64,000 nt of DNA from Megascapheus bottae. Taxonomy: Eukaryota; Chordata; Mammalia; Rodentia; Geomyidae. The position numbers and the translations under genes are program-made. The notes under the pieces are model-generated. The model had not been told where the DNA came from and ran no database searches. It saw only the letters and a list, made by a program, of their open reading frames with translations. Location: NCBI GenBank assembly GCA_024803745.1, contig JANJXV010000010.1, forward strand, positions 32,855,025-32,919,024, written 5' to 3'. Positions within the stretch are counted from its first letter, which is position 1, and each line of letters opens with the position of its first letter. Positions 46,413 to 55,707 of this stretch are shown piece after piece.

Positions 46413-47435
46413 TTATAGATGTTTGCTTCTTGATGGGGGTTCTTGATGTTCTACAATTTGTTCTCGATTAATTAGTATTCTTTGTAATGGTGGCTTAGTG
46501 TGCACGTATTCATAAAGCTTCTCTTTGGAGTGAAATATTCTCGTTTCTCCCTCAAATGTAAATGCTACTTTTGCTGGATATATCAGTTTGGGTTGGCAGT
46601 TGTTGGTCTTCAGGACATCAATGATGTTTTTCCAAGCTTTTCTTACATTTAGGGTTTGCATGGAGAGATCTGCTGTAATTCGAATTTTCTTCCCCTTATA
46701 ATATAGCTCCTTCTTTGTTTTTGCAGCATTTAAGATGAATTCCTTGGTATTTGAGTCTAGTGTCTTTACTATGATATGTCTAGATGAGTTCCTTCTAGGA
46801 TCTTGCCTGTTTGGGGTCCTGAAACCTTCAATAACGTGAGTATTTTCCCTTTTGAAGTTGGGGAAGATCTCTGCCATGATTTTGGTGAATAAACGCTGCA
46901 TACCTTTGTCCTGAAATTCGGCCCCCTCCTCAATCCCTATTATATGAAGATTAGACTTCTTTGCTGCATCTGCCAGTTCCTGGAGCTCTCTCTGGTAGAT
47001 TCTGACTGATTTTTCCAAGGTGGCGATTCTCTGTTCCAGCTCTTGTGTTTTATCTTCCGTTTCTGATGTTCTATTCTCCATCTCCGTCAATCTGCTGCTT
47101 AATGCCTCCATTTTTGCTTGAAGTGTGGACACTGAGCTGATCATGTCTGCTCTGAGGGTATTAATCTTTTCTTCCATTTCTCTTTTGAATTCGAGGAGCT
47201 CTTTGGTGATTTCCGGCTTATGTTCCTGGAATTGTTTTTGGAATTCTGTTTTAATCTCTTTAGTCATGTCCACAATCATCTCCTTGAATAGGGTCATGTT
47301 TTTTGTCTCTTCAGGTGTCATTTCTTGGGATGGGGACATCTCTCTTGTCCCTTTGCTCTTATTTCCTTTTGGGCTTTGCGTGGGACTTTGATTATTTATG
47401 TATGTTGTAATTCTTCTTTGCGCTCTCCTCGGCAT
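46413..47435 (-). CDS. L1 ORF1p, intact 340 residues
   Basis: ORF1p is the trimeric nucleic-acid-binding chaperone that coats L1 RNA in cytoplasmic RNPs. Residues about 45-157 are heptad-like, Glu/Lys/Leu-rich coiled coil (for example MEALSSRLTEMENRTSETED). Residues about 161-225 are the RRM, from NLHIIGIEEG to SSRHIIVK. Residues about 226-320 are the C-terminal domain with YYKGKKIRITADLSMQTL and YPAKVAFTFEG. Length equals the family norm (about 338-370). The start MPRRAQRR is basic, and the preceding sequence is 5' UTR. There is no stop or frameshift, unlike the ORF2 downstream. A 60-nt spacer separates the ORFs, as in other L1s. Confidence 0.97.
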   Translation of the reverse strand: MPRRAQRRITTYINNQSPTQSPKGNKSKGTREMSPSQEMTPEETKNMTLFKEMIVDMTKEIKTEFQKQFQEHKPEITKELLEFKREMEEKINTLRADMISSVSTLQAKMEALSSRLTEMENRTSETEDKTQELEQRIATLEKSVRIYQRELQELADAAKKSNLHIIGIEEGAEFQDKGMQRLFTKIMAEIFPNFKRENTHVIEGFRTPNRQDPRRNSSRHIIVKTLDSNTKEFILNAAKTKKELYYKGKKIRITADLSMQTLNVRKAWKNIIDVLKTNNCQPKLIYPAKVAFTFEGETRIFHSKEKLYEYVHTKPPLQRILINREQIVEHQEPPSRSKHL

Positions 47436-48096
47436 CGAGAACTGTGGTTGTATAGTGCTCTGTGATCAGTAGGTAGCGGTCTTTACTTGGATTGGGACCG
47501 GTGGTTCTGGGAATATGTGAATGCCTGTGGTTCTCGGCCAAATTGATTCCTTTGCTGAGTAGGTCAGAGTTTGCAGTTTTTGCAGGTGTTCTGGCCTGTT
47601 CCCAGAGGCTGTGTGCTGCTGCATGACTAGCTCTCAATCCAACCAGTGGCTTCACAGTGGGCCATGGGATGGATCTGCGAGCTTCAGTCTCAGTGTGCTG
47701 GGCGCAAGGTTGGCTTTCCTGTGCTGCTTCTAGGGGCGGGCCCCAGCCAAGGGTCTTGAGTTTGGGAGTTTTCAGGGGCTCTCAGCAGGACCAGCAGGTG
47801 TCTGTTCTGTTCCCAGGGGTGGGGCCCAGCTGAGGATATGGGCTCCAAGGGCGGCGCCATGCCTTTCTGATTCTCAGAAGGTGAGCGTGGCTGCTGGTCG
47901 GCCCTTCAGTTCCCTGCTGCTTTGTCAGAGAGTCTGTGACTGTGGGGGCCCCTCAGTGCTGTCTTGCTCAGGATTCCCAGCTGGAGGATGCCCAGCTCAA
48001 GATCTGAGTGGGACAGATGCTGGTTCCCAGACTCCCACACACCCCACCCGCTGTTGTATGGCAGGGTCTCAGCACCCCCCACTCTCCAGACCCAGT

Positions 48097-48540
48097 GGCC
48101 TGGGAGAGGAACCTGTTGGGAGGGTGGGAGCTGGGACACCTCCACCTCCCTTAGTGGGGTGCTGGGTCTTGGCATAGCCCGCCTGTCTGATTCCAGTCAG
48201 AGGCCTGGGAGAGGAACCTGGTGGGCAGGTGGGGGCTGAGACACCTCCACCTCCCTTAGTGGGGTGCTGGGTCTTGGCATAGCCTGCCTGTCAGTCTCCA
48301 GTCAGAGGCCTGGGAGAGGAATCTGGTGGGCGGATGGGAGCTGGGACAGCCCCGCCTCCCTTGGTGGGGTGCTGGGTCTTAGTGTAGCCCACCTGTCTGA
48401 CTCCAGTCAGAGGCCTGGGAGAGGAACCTGGTGGGCGGGTGGGGGCTGGGACACCTCTGCCTCCCTTGGTGGGGTGCTGGGTCTTACCACCACCCGCCTG
48501 TCAGTCTGCAGTCAATGGCCTGGGGGAGGGGGCTGTTGGG
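48097..48540 (-). repeat. 105-bp tandem monomers in the L1 5' UTR
   Basis: The anchor GGCCTGGGAG (GGCCTGGGGG in the last copy) recurs at 48097, 48202, 48307, 48412 and 48517, an exact 105-bp period four times over. Each unit also repeats CTCCCTTRGTGGGGTGCTGGG. Four full units plus a partial fifth. No indels between units, only substitutions. Confidence 0.97.
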
Positions 48541-49116
48541 GGAAGGGACAGGATTCTAAATTCCTTGCCCCCCTGCTCCTGCCAGTCTTTCTCAGGTGGG
48601 GTGGAGGGGTCTGAGTTAAGTTCTATTGCTTGGCACGAGCTCTGCCTTCCCGATGGGTTTGGGGACCTGCTGCGCTACTCACGCCTCTGTGTTCCTCTGT
48701 GGGTGCTCCACGGTGTTGGGGAGTCTTTCACTCCCCTTAGGTCTCCTCGTGGCCTGTGTTCCATGTCTGGGTTCCGCTGCTTGCTGTTCTGGTTCCCCGT
48801 CTGGGTTCCGCTGCTTCTGCAGCTCGATGGCCGGTCCTATGCTGGTTTCTGCAGCAGTTGGGGCTGCCCGGCCTGGCGCCCTCCGCCACCGCCTTTCGTG
48901 GCTTGGAGCCTATGGCGAGGGGTGGGGGAGGGATCCTCGCATTCCGAATTCTTTGAGAAAGTTGGATGTGAGCTTTGCCTGGATTTATTTTCCGGTTTGT
49001 GTCCTCCATTGCTTTTTGAGTTTGTTGTTGTGGATTTCTTAAGGTAGTTGGCTCGTGGGACTCCCTGGTTCTCTCTTTTTGTGAAGAGAGCTAGGCAGCG
49101 TCCCTATTGTCTTGGT

Positions 49117-49124
49117 GCCATCTT
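49117..49124 (-). promoter_or_regulatory. YY1-like site at L1 5' end
   Basis: The first bases of the element on the minus strand read GTGGAGCAGAAGATGGCACC. The AAGATGGC core matches the YY1 motif that sets the start site in primate L1 5' UTRs at about the same distance from the 5' end. Function here is inferred from position and motif only. Confidence 0.5.
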
Positions 49125-49147
49125 CTGCTCCACCGAAAATGATTTTT

Positions 49148-50160
49148 AATGAAAATTTACTACGAAAGAAATATGGTAGAGACAACAGATTCTTGCATGG
49201 CATGATGCTGCAGGAAGATGGAACTTCAATTCAGCCATCTTTGGCTGATAGTCATGAGCTAGGTTTAAATACAGGAAGGGATTAGGAACCAGAGCAAAGG
49301 CATATATACATTTTAAACATCCCAGTTATAGATGTGATATGGTTGGCCATTATGTCAGTTCTGGTTCTTCCCGTTAGGATAAATCATTACTGCCATCACT
49401 TATGAGGAGCAATCTGGATCCTGTAAGATAATTCTCCTGTTCTGTGTGGCAGACTGATTATTAGAAGCACTGTCCTCATTTGAAAATGATTTTTCCTGGA
49501 AGGCTCTGCTCTTCCTTAGGGCTAGTTTCAATTCTTTGTCATACAAATATTATCCGTCAGTCCTGTCTTTCCTAGAACCAAAGGTGGTTGCAAAAATGAC
49601 TGTGAAGGAAGGGCTTAGAGTATGGACAGACATAAAATAGAGACAGTGATGTCAAGATTTTCTCCTATTTTTAGTTAATTCATGGCAGCTAAGACAGTTT
49701 GAGAACGTGTTACATATACACTTTTCAATAAATTGGAAGTGATTTGTATCTAGGATGACAATTATTTTTAACCCAGCACAAGTTTTTAAGTAACTTGCAG
49801 ATCTACTGTTTCAGGAATTATTGCTTGGCCAACCTAAGGCTGGAAGACAGCCTTTTTAATCCTTAAGTGGTCTACTGTAAAAGTTACCTTGTGAAAGTCC
49901 AAGACTTACTGGGCCACATAGGCTTGTTACCTCTAAATTGGGAAGTTGAATTATAATGCTTTCTCTCATAATTTTTCTTCATTATTAATATCAATTAACC
50001 ACTATAGCATTAGTGACAACTAACTACTGCTAGAATTTCTCTGCTACAGACAATGGAAATAGAGAATAGGACACTGGGGAAGGGGAAGGCATGTAGAAAA
50101 ATAAAAGCAGACTGGTTTTAATACTTTGAAGATAAAAGTGATAAAGAAATGAGGACTCAG
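49148..50160. other. unique sequence
   Basis: No feature is recognised. Confidence 0.5.
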
Positions 50161-50162
50161 GC

Positions 50163-50215
<53 letters not shown>

Positions 50216-50218
50216 ATT
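50163..50218. repeat. (TA)n microsatellite
   Basis: About 50 bp of TA repeats ending TATGTATGTATAT, joined directly to the 3' end of a minus-strand Geo monomer. Confidence 0.95.
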
Positions 50219-50300
50219 GCCAGTCCTAGGCCTTGAGCTCAGGGCCTGAGCACTGTCCTTGGGCTTTCCTCAAGGCTAGAGCTCTACCACTTGGGCCACA
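50219..50300 (-). mobile_element. Geo monomer (5'-truncated SINE)
   Basis: GCCAGTCCTAGGCCTTGAGCTC through CTCTACCACTTGGGCCACA: only the right-hand Geo module, with no IDL or B1 head beyond 50300. Tail is (TA)n. Confidence 0.85.
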
Positions 50301-51199
50301 AGTTTACTTTTCTGAGATTATATTTTGTATATTCTTTTGCAAATGGTGATACAAACCTTTGGACATTGCCATTTTAACCGTTTTCCAATTTTATTTAAAA
50401 AAAAGCACTTACTTGAAAGCGAGGTGTTTTGTTTACACCTTTAAAACTTAAAGGTCAATTTTATGATATATTAGAATAAGTATGATTTCTTTATCATTAT
50501 GTTACTTACCAGAAATGATCTTGCCTGTGACTTAAATATTTTAAGTATTTTTTGAATGTGATAGTTGCATCAGCATGTGCACCAAAGATTGTTTTCTTTA
50601 ATGCAAAATGAGTTTTCATTACAAATTCTAACCTGTCTTCTCAAATAGATTTCATTTTTGCATTTGGAGAAAATGTTAATTAACACATTAGGCATGTATT
50701 TGGTACATTTGGTTGAAAATGCAAACAGACTAGAATTCTTTGTCTGAATCATTCAAGTGAGTAACAGGTTGCACTGAGACATCACCAAAATGATTCAGTT
50801 ATCCTGAAAGTACTCCTTTTGTTTTTTTCTGGGAAGAACGATGTATTATGAATTACTCAAATTGCATTTTCATTTTGTTGCCATGGTAACCACTATGGCA
50901 ACACTTGAAAGGATGGCTGTGTTCATTCCTTTACTGAATTAGAGATTTTGGCCAAATTGCTTGTATTGAAACTATGAAAGGAATCTGCAGGAACTAAACA
51001 TCATTGGAGATTCTGAATTTTGGGGTTTCAAAATACATTGGAGAAATAGCAGTGAAGGAAGCTAGGTACAGTGAGGTAGCTAGGCTTCCCCTGTAGAACT
51101 CCATTCTTTCGGCTAAGTGTTGGTAATAGATTCAGTGACATTCTATTTTCAAGACAAGGCACCTAACCCTGTGGAAAGTTCCTAAGACCTAGCTTGCAC
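50301..51199. other. unique AT-rich sequence
   Basis: No feature is recognised. Confidence 0.5.
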
Positions 51200-51690
51200 A
51201 ATGACTTTATAGCTTGCTGATGAGGCAGTGACAAAGCCCAAGTACCTGGAAGTTCCCTAGGTAAACAGCATATGCAAATAGAACCCCACAAGAGGACCAG
51301 CTATCAGGGGTTAAAGGGGACCATAATGCAATGAGGAATAAGTAAAATTAGATGTATACCAAAAAGCACACATTCAGAAAAGCCTTCCTGCCACAAGAGA
51401 ACAAAGGGAGGTGAAGTAAGCAGGACCCATTTCTAAAGTTCAGCCAATCCCAAGTGCATATATCAAAATGACCTACTAGAAAACAAGAAAACTTAAATGA
51501 CATCCCAGATGATTGCACAGCCCATAGTAATCAGCCAATGAAGAAGGAAGGGAGGGACTTTTCCCTTTGGGAATAAATTGCTTGTCATTACTGTCTGGGT
51601 ACACCTGCGTACCAGATATCCAGTCTTTCAAGACACCACCAATAAAGTCTTGCATTGTATGTTTTCCATGTCTCCAAGTGAATTCATTAA
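51200..51690 (+). mobile_element. candidate solitary LTR (ERV class I type)
   Basis: The architecture resembles a gammaretrovirus-type LTR. CAGCCAATGAAG near 51530 is CCAAT-like, GGGAATAAATTG at 51570 is TATA-like, and an AATAAA at 51641 lies about 70 bp downstream, followed by GT-rich text and GTCTCCAAGTGAATTCATT. No internal retroviral genes are present, and LTR ends and TSD could not be fixed. A unique sequence with chance motifs is the alternative. Confidence 0.45.
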
Positions 51691-52279
51691 GTTTGGGTAG
51701 ATAACTGTGTTTTACACAGTCATCATTTATGCTTATTTTTTTTCTAGAAGACTATGTGATAGGTAGCAGTTATCCTGAAGGGATGGAAAAATGCAAAGGC
51801 CATTTTAAATGGAGGAAGAGAGCACAAGGGCTCTTTGAAAACTACTTTGCAACTAAAATTCCCAACTCACAGATCATCAGTCTGTGGATCCATCAAGGGT
51901 CTGGAATGTCACAAGATGTGTTTCTAAAGCATCCTACCTACACAAGAATTAATGAAAACTTTACTGTCTAGCCTAAGGTGCCTCAAGAAATAGTTCCTAG
52001 AACAACAAATCTTTAACCTACCCAAGCCCACAAACCATAGCCTAGAGGTCAAATTTAAGTCAGTTAACCCTCCTGGTAATATAGTCAATTTAATAAAAAT
52101 CATCATTCTTACCCTAGAATTGATTTGCTTTCAAGCTATTAATATAGCTTAACAAACTTTTCTATCACTTTTAGTTCATTTCACATCTCTGTCCCAGTTT
52201 TTCTCATTGGACACAAGGGCTAGAATAGATATTTACTGACACTCCAGAAACATTTTCTCCTGAGGTTCATAAAGGGAAA
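51691..52279. other. unique sequence
   Basis: An 80-codon plus frame at 51729-51971 has no recognisable domain and no supporting context. Not called as a gene. Confidence 0.45.
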
Positions 52280-52395
52280 GTTATTGATTCAGTGCCTACT
52301 GTGTGCAAAGAGGCTTCTCTCTATTCTTTGGTCTAATCTTCCTAAGAATTTGATGAAATAAGCACTATTTTTCTCATCTAGACAATTGAGTGAGT
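52280..52395 (-). mobile_element. MIR SINE, ancient
   Basis: TTCAGTGCCTACTGTGTGC, then CTAATCTTCCTAAGAATTTGATGAAATAAGCAC and TTTTTCTCATCTAGACAATTGAG, collinear with the reversed MIR consensus (GAGTGCCTACTATGTGCC ... ATTATCCCCATTTTACAGATGAG). Confidence 0.65.
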
Positions 52396-52602
52396 TTACG
52401 CATTCATTTAATATACAGATATTGTCTGTTTAAGCAACATGATTTAACATTTACAAATAGAATTGACTTAAACAGAGTCAACCTTACTTCAGCTCCTTTG
52501 ATGTTTATACTGTTTATACTGAATAATATGTCTACATCTACATTCCCCACTCCAAGGTCCTGCCTGACTAAAACAGGGACAGGGAATGATGTCTCATGAC
52601 TC

Positions 52603-52607
<5 letters not shown>

Positions 52608-52699
<92 letters not shown>

Positions 52700-52890
52700 C
52701 AGGCAGGCAGACAGACAGACAGAGTCAGAGACAGAACAGAGACAGGGACAGAGTCAGAAACAGAACAGAGACAGGGACAGAGTCAGAGACGGGACAGAGT
52801 CAGAGACAGAGTCAGAGACAGAGACAGAGACCGACATAGTCAGAGACAAAGACCACAGAGACAGAGACAGAGACCGACATAGTCAGAGAC
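52608..52890. repeat. compound (TG)n(AG)n(GGCA)n(GACA)n microsatellite with AGAC-rich minisatellite
   Basis: (TG) 52608-52644, (GA) 52644-52697, GGCA units to 52710, GACA units to 52722, then CAGAGA-rich text to about 52890. The latter includes a 29-bp unit repeated twice (52722-52779) and a 43-bp spaced repeat of CCGACATAGTCAGAGAC (52831 and 52874). The long Arg/Glu and Thr/Gln frames across it are artefacts. Confidence 0.95.
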
Positions 52891-54057
52891 AAAGACCACC
52901 AGATATTCTGTGTGTCTTGTAAGGGGAATTTTTTTTAATATCCAGAATCTGAAATGTATACTAAAACTTAACTCACAAGGAAGCAGAAAAGATGGTGTCA
53001 TGTTATCTGCTATGGAAAAATTATCATTTAAAAAGAATATACTTTCCCCACTTTTTACCAGGAACAATCTTTTCAAATGAAAAGGAGAAGAGTGGAACAC
53101 ATGAAGTAAAAATTAAAAAGAGATGCGATGGGGAAGGAAGCTATGGAGGTTGAAAGGAAGGAAGGAGGGAAGGAAGGAAGGGAGAGAGGGAGGAAGGGAA
53201 AATGAAAATAGTCTTTAGGGATGTCTCATTGTATTTTTACTAATTTAAATGGCTTTTAAATAATATTAGTGACTTTGTTTCTCTGCCAAGAGCAGCATGA
53301 TACATAACATTTTCTAAAATAATAAGAGAATATATATATAATATTAACCAGATGGAATTATTAAGTTACTTAAATGTAGCCTGTTTGAGTGAGAAATTGA
53401 ATTGTTAATATGATTTTATTTTTAATTTCAGTTAGCCAGTTTATTTGGTAAGTTACCACTGCTGGCATCATAGGCCAAGAGGATCCTCTGTTAAGACCAA
53501 CCCCTGTGCATCTTCTGTATGAATCCTCTATTTCCATTTCTGCTCTCTCTTGCTCAATGCTGTGTTCTTCTCCACAATTTTCCCAGTGTGTTTAAGAATT
53601 CCTCTAACCTCCTTTGCTAGACTGGACAGTGAAAGTCAAATAAATGTAGCTCATAGAACGCCATTTACACTTCAGTTTCAGCATCCTTAATTACGGTCCT
53701 TTCAATCTTGCAAAACACAGTGAGCAATTTTTATCTATATCAAAAGCAGTGTTTTTTTCCCGAACAGTCTACGCAATGGTAAAACAGTGAAATAAGCAAA
53801 TAGCCTCTCCAACTATTATGCAGAAGGCTCCAAAATCAGCTATAAAAAGCAACAAGGTTTAATTTGAGCATTGCTTTTTCATTCCTTTGGTATACAGAGA
53901 AAAGAACAAGCTGCAGACTAGCAGAAGGCAGGCAGGGATAAAGGCAGGAAAAAAAAAGTACAAGAGAGAAAACAGCTACAAAATCTTTACCTCTTCACAC
54001 CAAGTTTAGTGATGGTTATAGCAACAACCATCATCACTGTAGAGATATCCTGGTAAA
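52891..54057. other. unique sequence with GGAA-rich tract
   Basis: A (GGAA/GGGA)n purine tract lies at 53149-53200. No gene. Confidence 0.5.
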
Positions 54058-54180
54058 GAAGGAAGAGCACTGGACTGGGAATCGCACCATAAACACTTGT
54101 CTAGGTGAGCTGAATGCCTGTCTGAACTTCTTAATGAAGAAAATACTTGGCTAGGTCTTAGAGAAATTTATATAAAATAA
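54058..54180 (+). mobile_element. possible MIR SINE
   Basis: GGAAGAGCACTGGACTGGGAATC resembles a MIR head and CTGAACTTCTTAATGAAG the core. Weak elsewhere. Confidence 0.35.
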
Positions 54181-54379
54181 ATTATATTCATTATGCTTAC
54201 TGCTGCATGAGGGCAAATAATCTTTAAATCTTACTAATTCTCAATGAAACTTTCATAACAGAAAATAAACAAAAATATATTAGTCACATTGTCACTGAAG
54301 CCATCCTAGACTTTTATCAATCTTCAGTTCATTGAAGTTGTCCTGAAAAAGTTTTTGTTTCCAATGGATATTTATTACA

Positions 54380-54450
54380 GGAAATTATTTACTATTATTT
54401 ACTATTTATTATTATTTACTAGTTATTTACTATTATTATTATAGGAAATT
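54380..54450. repeat. AT-rich (TATTATTTAC)-like repeat
   Basis: Imperfect repeats of ATTATTTACT over about 70 bp, flanked by GGAAATTATTT on both sides. Confidence 0.8.
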
Positions 54451-54953
54451 ATTTGTTATAGGAAGATAATCTATTTCTATGGTTGTCTGAGAGCCTAGAA
54501 GTGATGTTATAGCTTTATACCAACTGCAAAATTATGTGTTGGTTTGGATGTAGAAGGGAAAGAATAGTTGGTAGCAGTACATTGGAACTCAAAGCAGGGT
54601 GGTAATTCCAAGGAGAACTCTTGGAACTCTTCTATTTACCATGTAAATAACTCCTGCAACATTCATGTCATACTAATCTCCTCTAAGCAGCTGTCTCGTT
54701 ATTCTTACATGGTATAGTTCACTTCTTAGATCAGAACACTCATTTCTAAAACTTCTCATCCAATCCAATAAGCTTAATTAGTTTTCATGTACAGGCACAG
54801 CACTAAATATTGATTGTGGAAGATAGTTTATGTGGAGCCAGAATAAAGTGTTAGGAATTGACAAGCAAACAGACAAGGGCTTGAACATAGAGCCATTTAA
54901 TAATAATCAGCTCTCTAGGCCTCAGCTTCTCATTAAATATATATATATAAATG

Positions 54954-55596
54954 TGCTGGACATTAGTGGCTCATACCTGTAATCCTAGCTATTCAAGAGG
55001 CTTATCTCGGGCTCATGGTTCAAAGCTGTCCCAAGCAGAAAAGTCTGAGACTTTTAAAAATTATTTTTGTTCTATTTTATTGTCCAGATAATGTCTAGAT
55101 GGGTTACAGTTACATTCATCAGGTGGTGGTTACATTCTTGAATCTTGATATCCCTTCTCATGTTTTTACCTTTCCCCAATTCCCTTCCAGTCATCTTGTT
55201 TTTCCCCTTCCCTTGCTTATTTCAAATAAATAAACATATATACCATATCCTAAGTATCAAAGTCAGATACAGTAACTACATGAGATTAACCATAAGTTGA
55301 AAAAAAGAGAAAAGAAATAACTTCACACCGTACATAATCAGTATACATCTAGGATTCTCCTAGCAGAGGATCATAATAGCTCAAAAGCTATGCACATATG
55401 GTCATATAGGATGAGACTAAATGAACTGTAGAATATGGAAACAAGAGGTTTATCTTTGTGATTGTTGTTCTTAAAGTCTGAGACTTTTATCTCCAATTAA
55501 CCAGCAAAATGCTAGAACTGGAGTTGTAGTACGTACTGGTAAAATGGTAGGCTTGAGTAACAAAAGGTCAGGAACAGCAGTCCTTGAGGACTGGCA
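54954..55596 (+). mobile_element. B1-Geo SINE split by an L1 insertion
   Basis: The B1 half is 54954-55056 (CATTAGTGGCTCATACCTGTAATCC). The linker and Geo half are 55473-55596 (ATCTCCAATTAACC ... GACTGGCAC). The gap is an L1 at 55057-55472 with a 17-bp TSD. The SINE 3' end leads straight into (GATA)n. Confidence 0.9.
55057..55472 (-). mobile_element. L1 3' UTR with 5' inversion, nested in a SINE
   Basis: Positions 55057 to about 55325 are L1 3' UTR on the minus strand. Positions about 55326-55472 are the immediately upstream 3' UTR segment on the plus strand (compare 2005-2140). The two pieces are contiguous in the source RNA. Perfect 17-bp TSD AAAGTCTGAGACTTTTA at 55040-55056 and 55473-55489, derived from the SINE. 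Confidence 0.95.
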
Positions 55597-55597
55597 C

Positions 55598-55642
55598 TAG
55601 ATAGATACATAGATAGATAGATACATAGATTGATACATAGAC

Positions 55643-55690
<48 letters not shown>

Positions 55691-55707
55691 TGATAGATTG
55701 ATAGATA
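55598..55707. repeat. (GATA)n tetranucleotide microsatellite
   Basis: About 25 GATA units with GATACATA and GATTGATA variants at both ends, starting at the 3' end of the split B1-Geo SINE. Confidence 0.97.

Larger units (their letters stand above)
41993..49134 (-). mobile_element. full-length L1 retrotransposon, about 7.1 kb
   Basis: A complete LINE-1 on the minus strand: 5' UTR 49134-47436, ORF1 47435-46413, ORF2 46352-42561 (degenerate), 3' UTR 42560-41993. Perfect 13-bp TSD GAAAATGATTTTT at 41980-41992 and 49135-49147. The right copy continues AATG, so the inferred first nick is TTTTT/AA, the canonical L1 endonuclease target. Full length, intact TSD and intact ORF1 suggest a comparatively recent insertion, but ORF2 lesions make it non-autonomous. 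Confidence 0.95.
47436..49134 (-). promoter_or_regulatory. L1 5' UTR / internal promoter, GC-rich
   Basis: About 1.7 kb, strikingly GC-rich against the AT-rich surroundings, with CpGs concentrated at 48,640-48,930. By position it is the internal RNA polymerase II promoter of the L1. It contains a 105-bp tandem array (48097 to about 48540) and a YY1-like site at the transcript start. Long overlapping open frames in several frames on both strands (e.g. 48439-49047, 48737-49009) are best explained by high GC and stop-poor repeats. Confidence 0.85.

Noticed and set aside
47881..49047. Several 90-200 codon frames as host genes
   Set aside because: They lie in the GC-rich L1 5' UTR, overlap on both strands, and repeat every 35 residues because of the 105-bp array.
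52608..52922. 104-codon Arg/Glu/Asp-rich frame
   Set aside because: Pure read-through of the compound AG/GACA repeat, with no domain.
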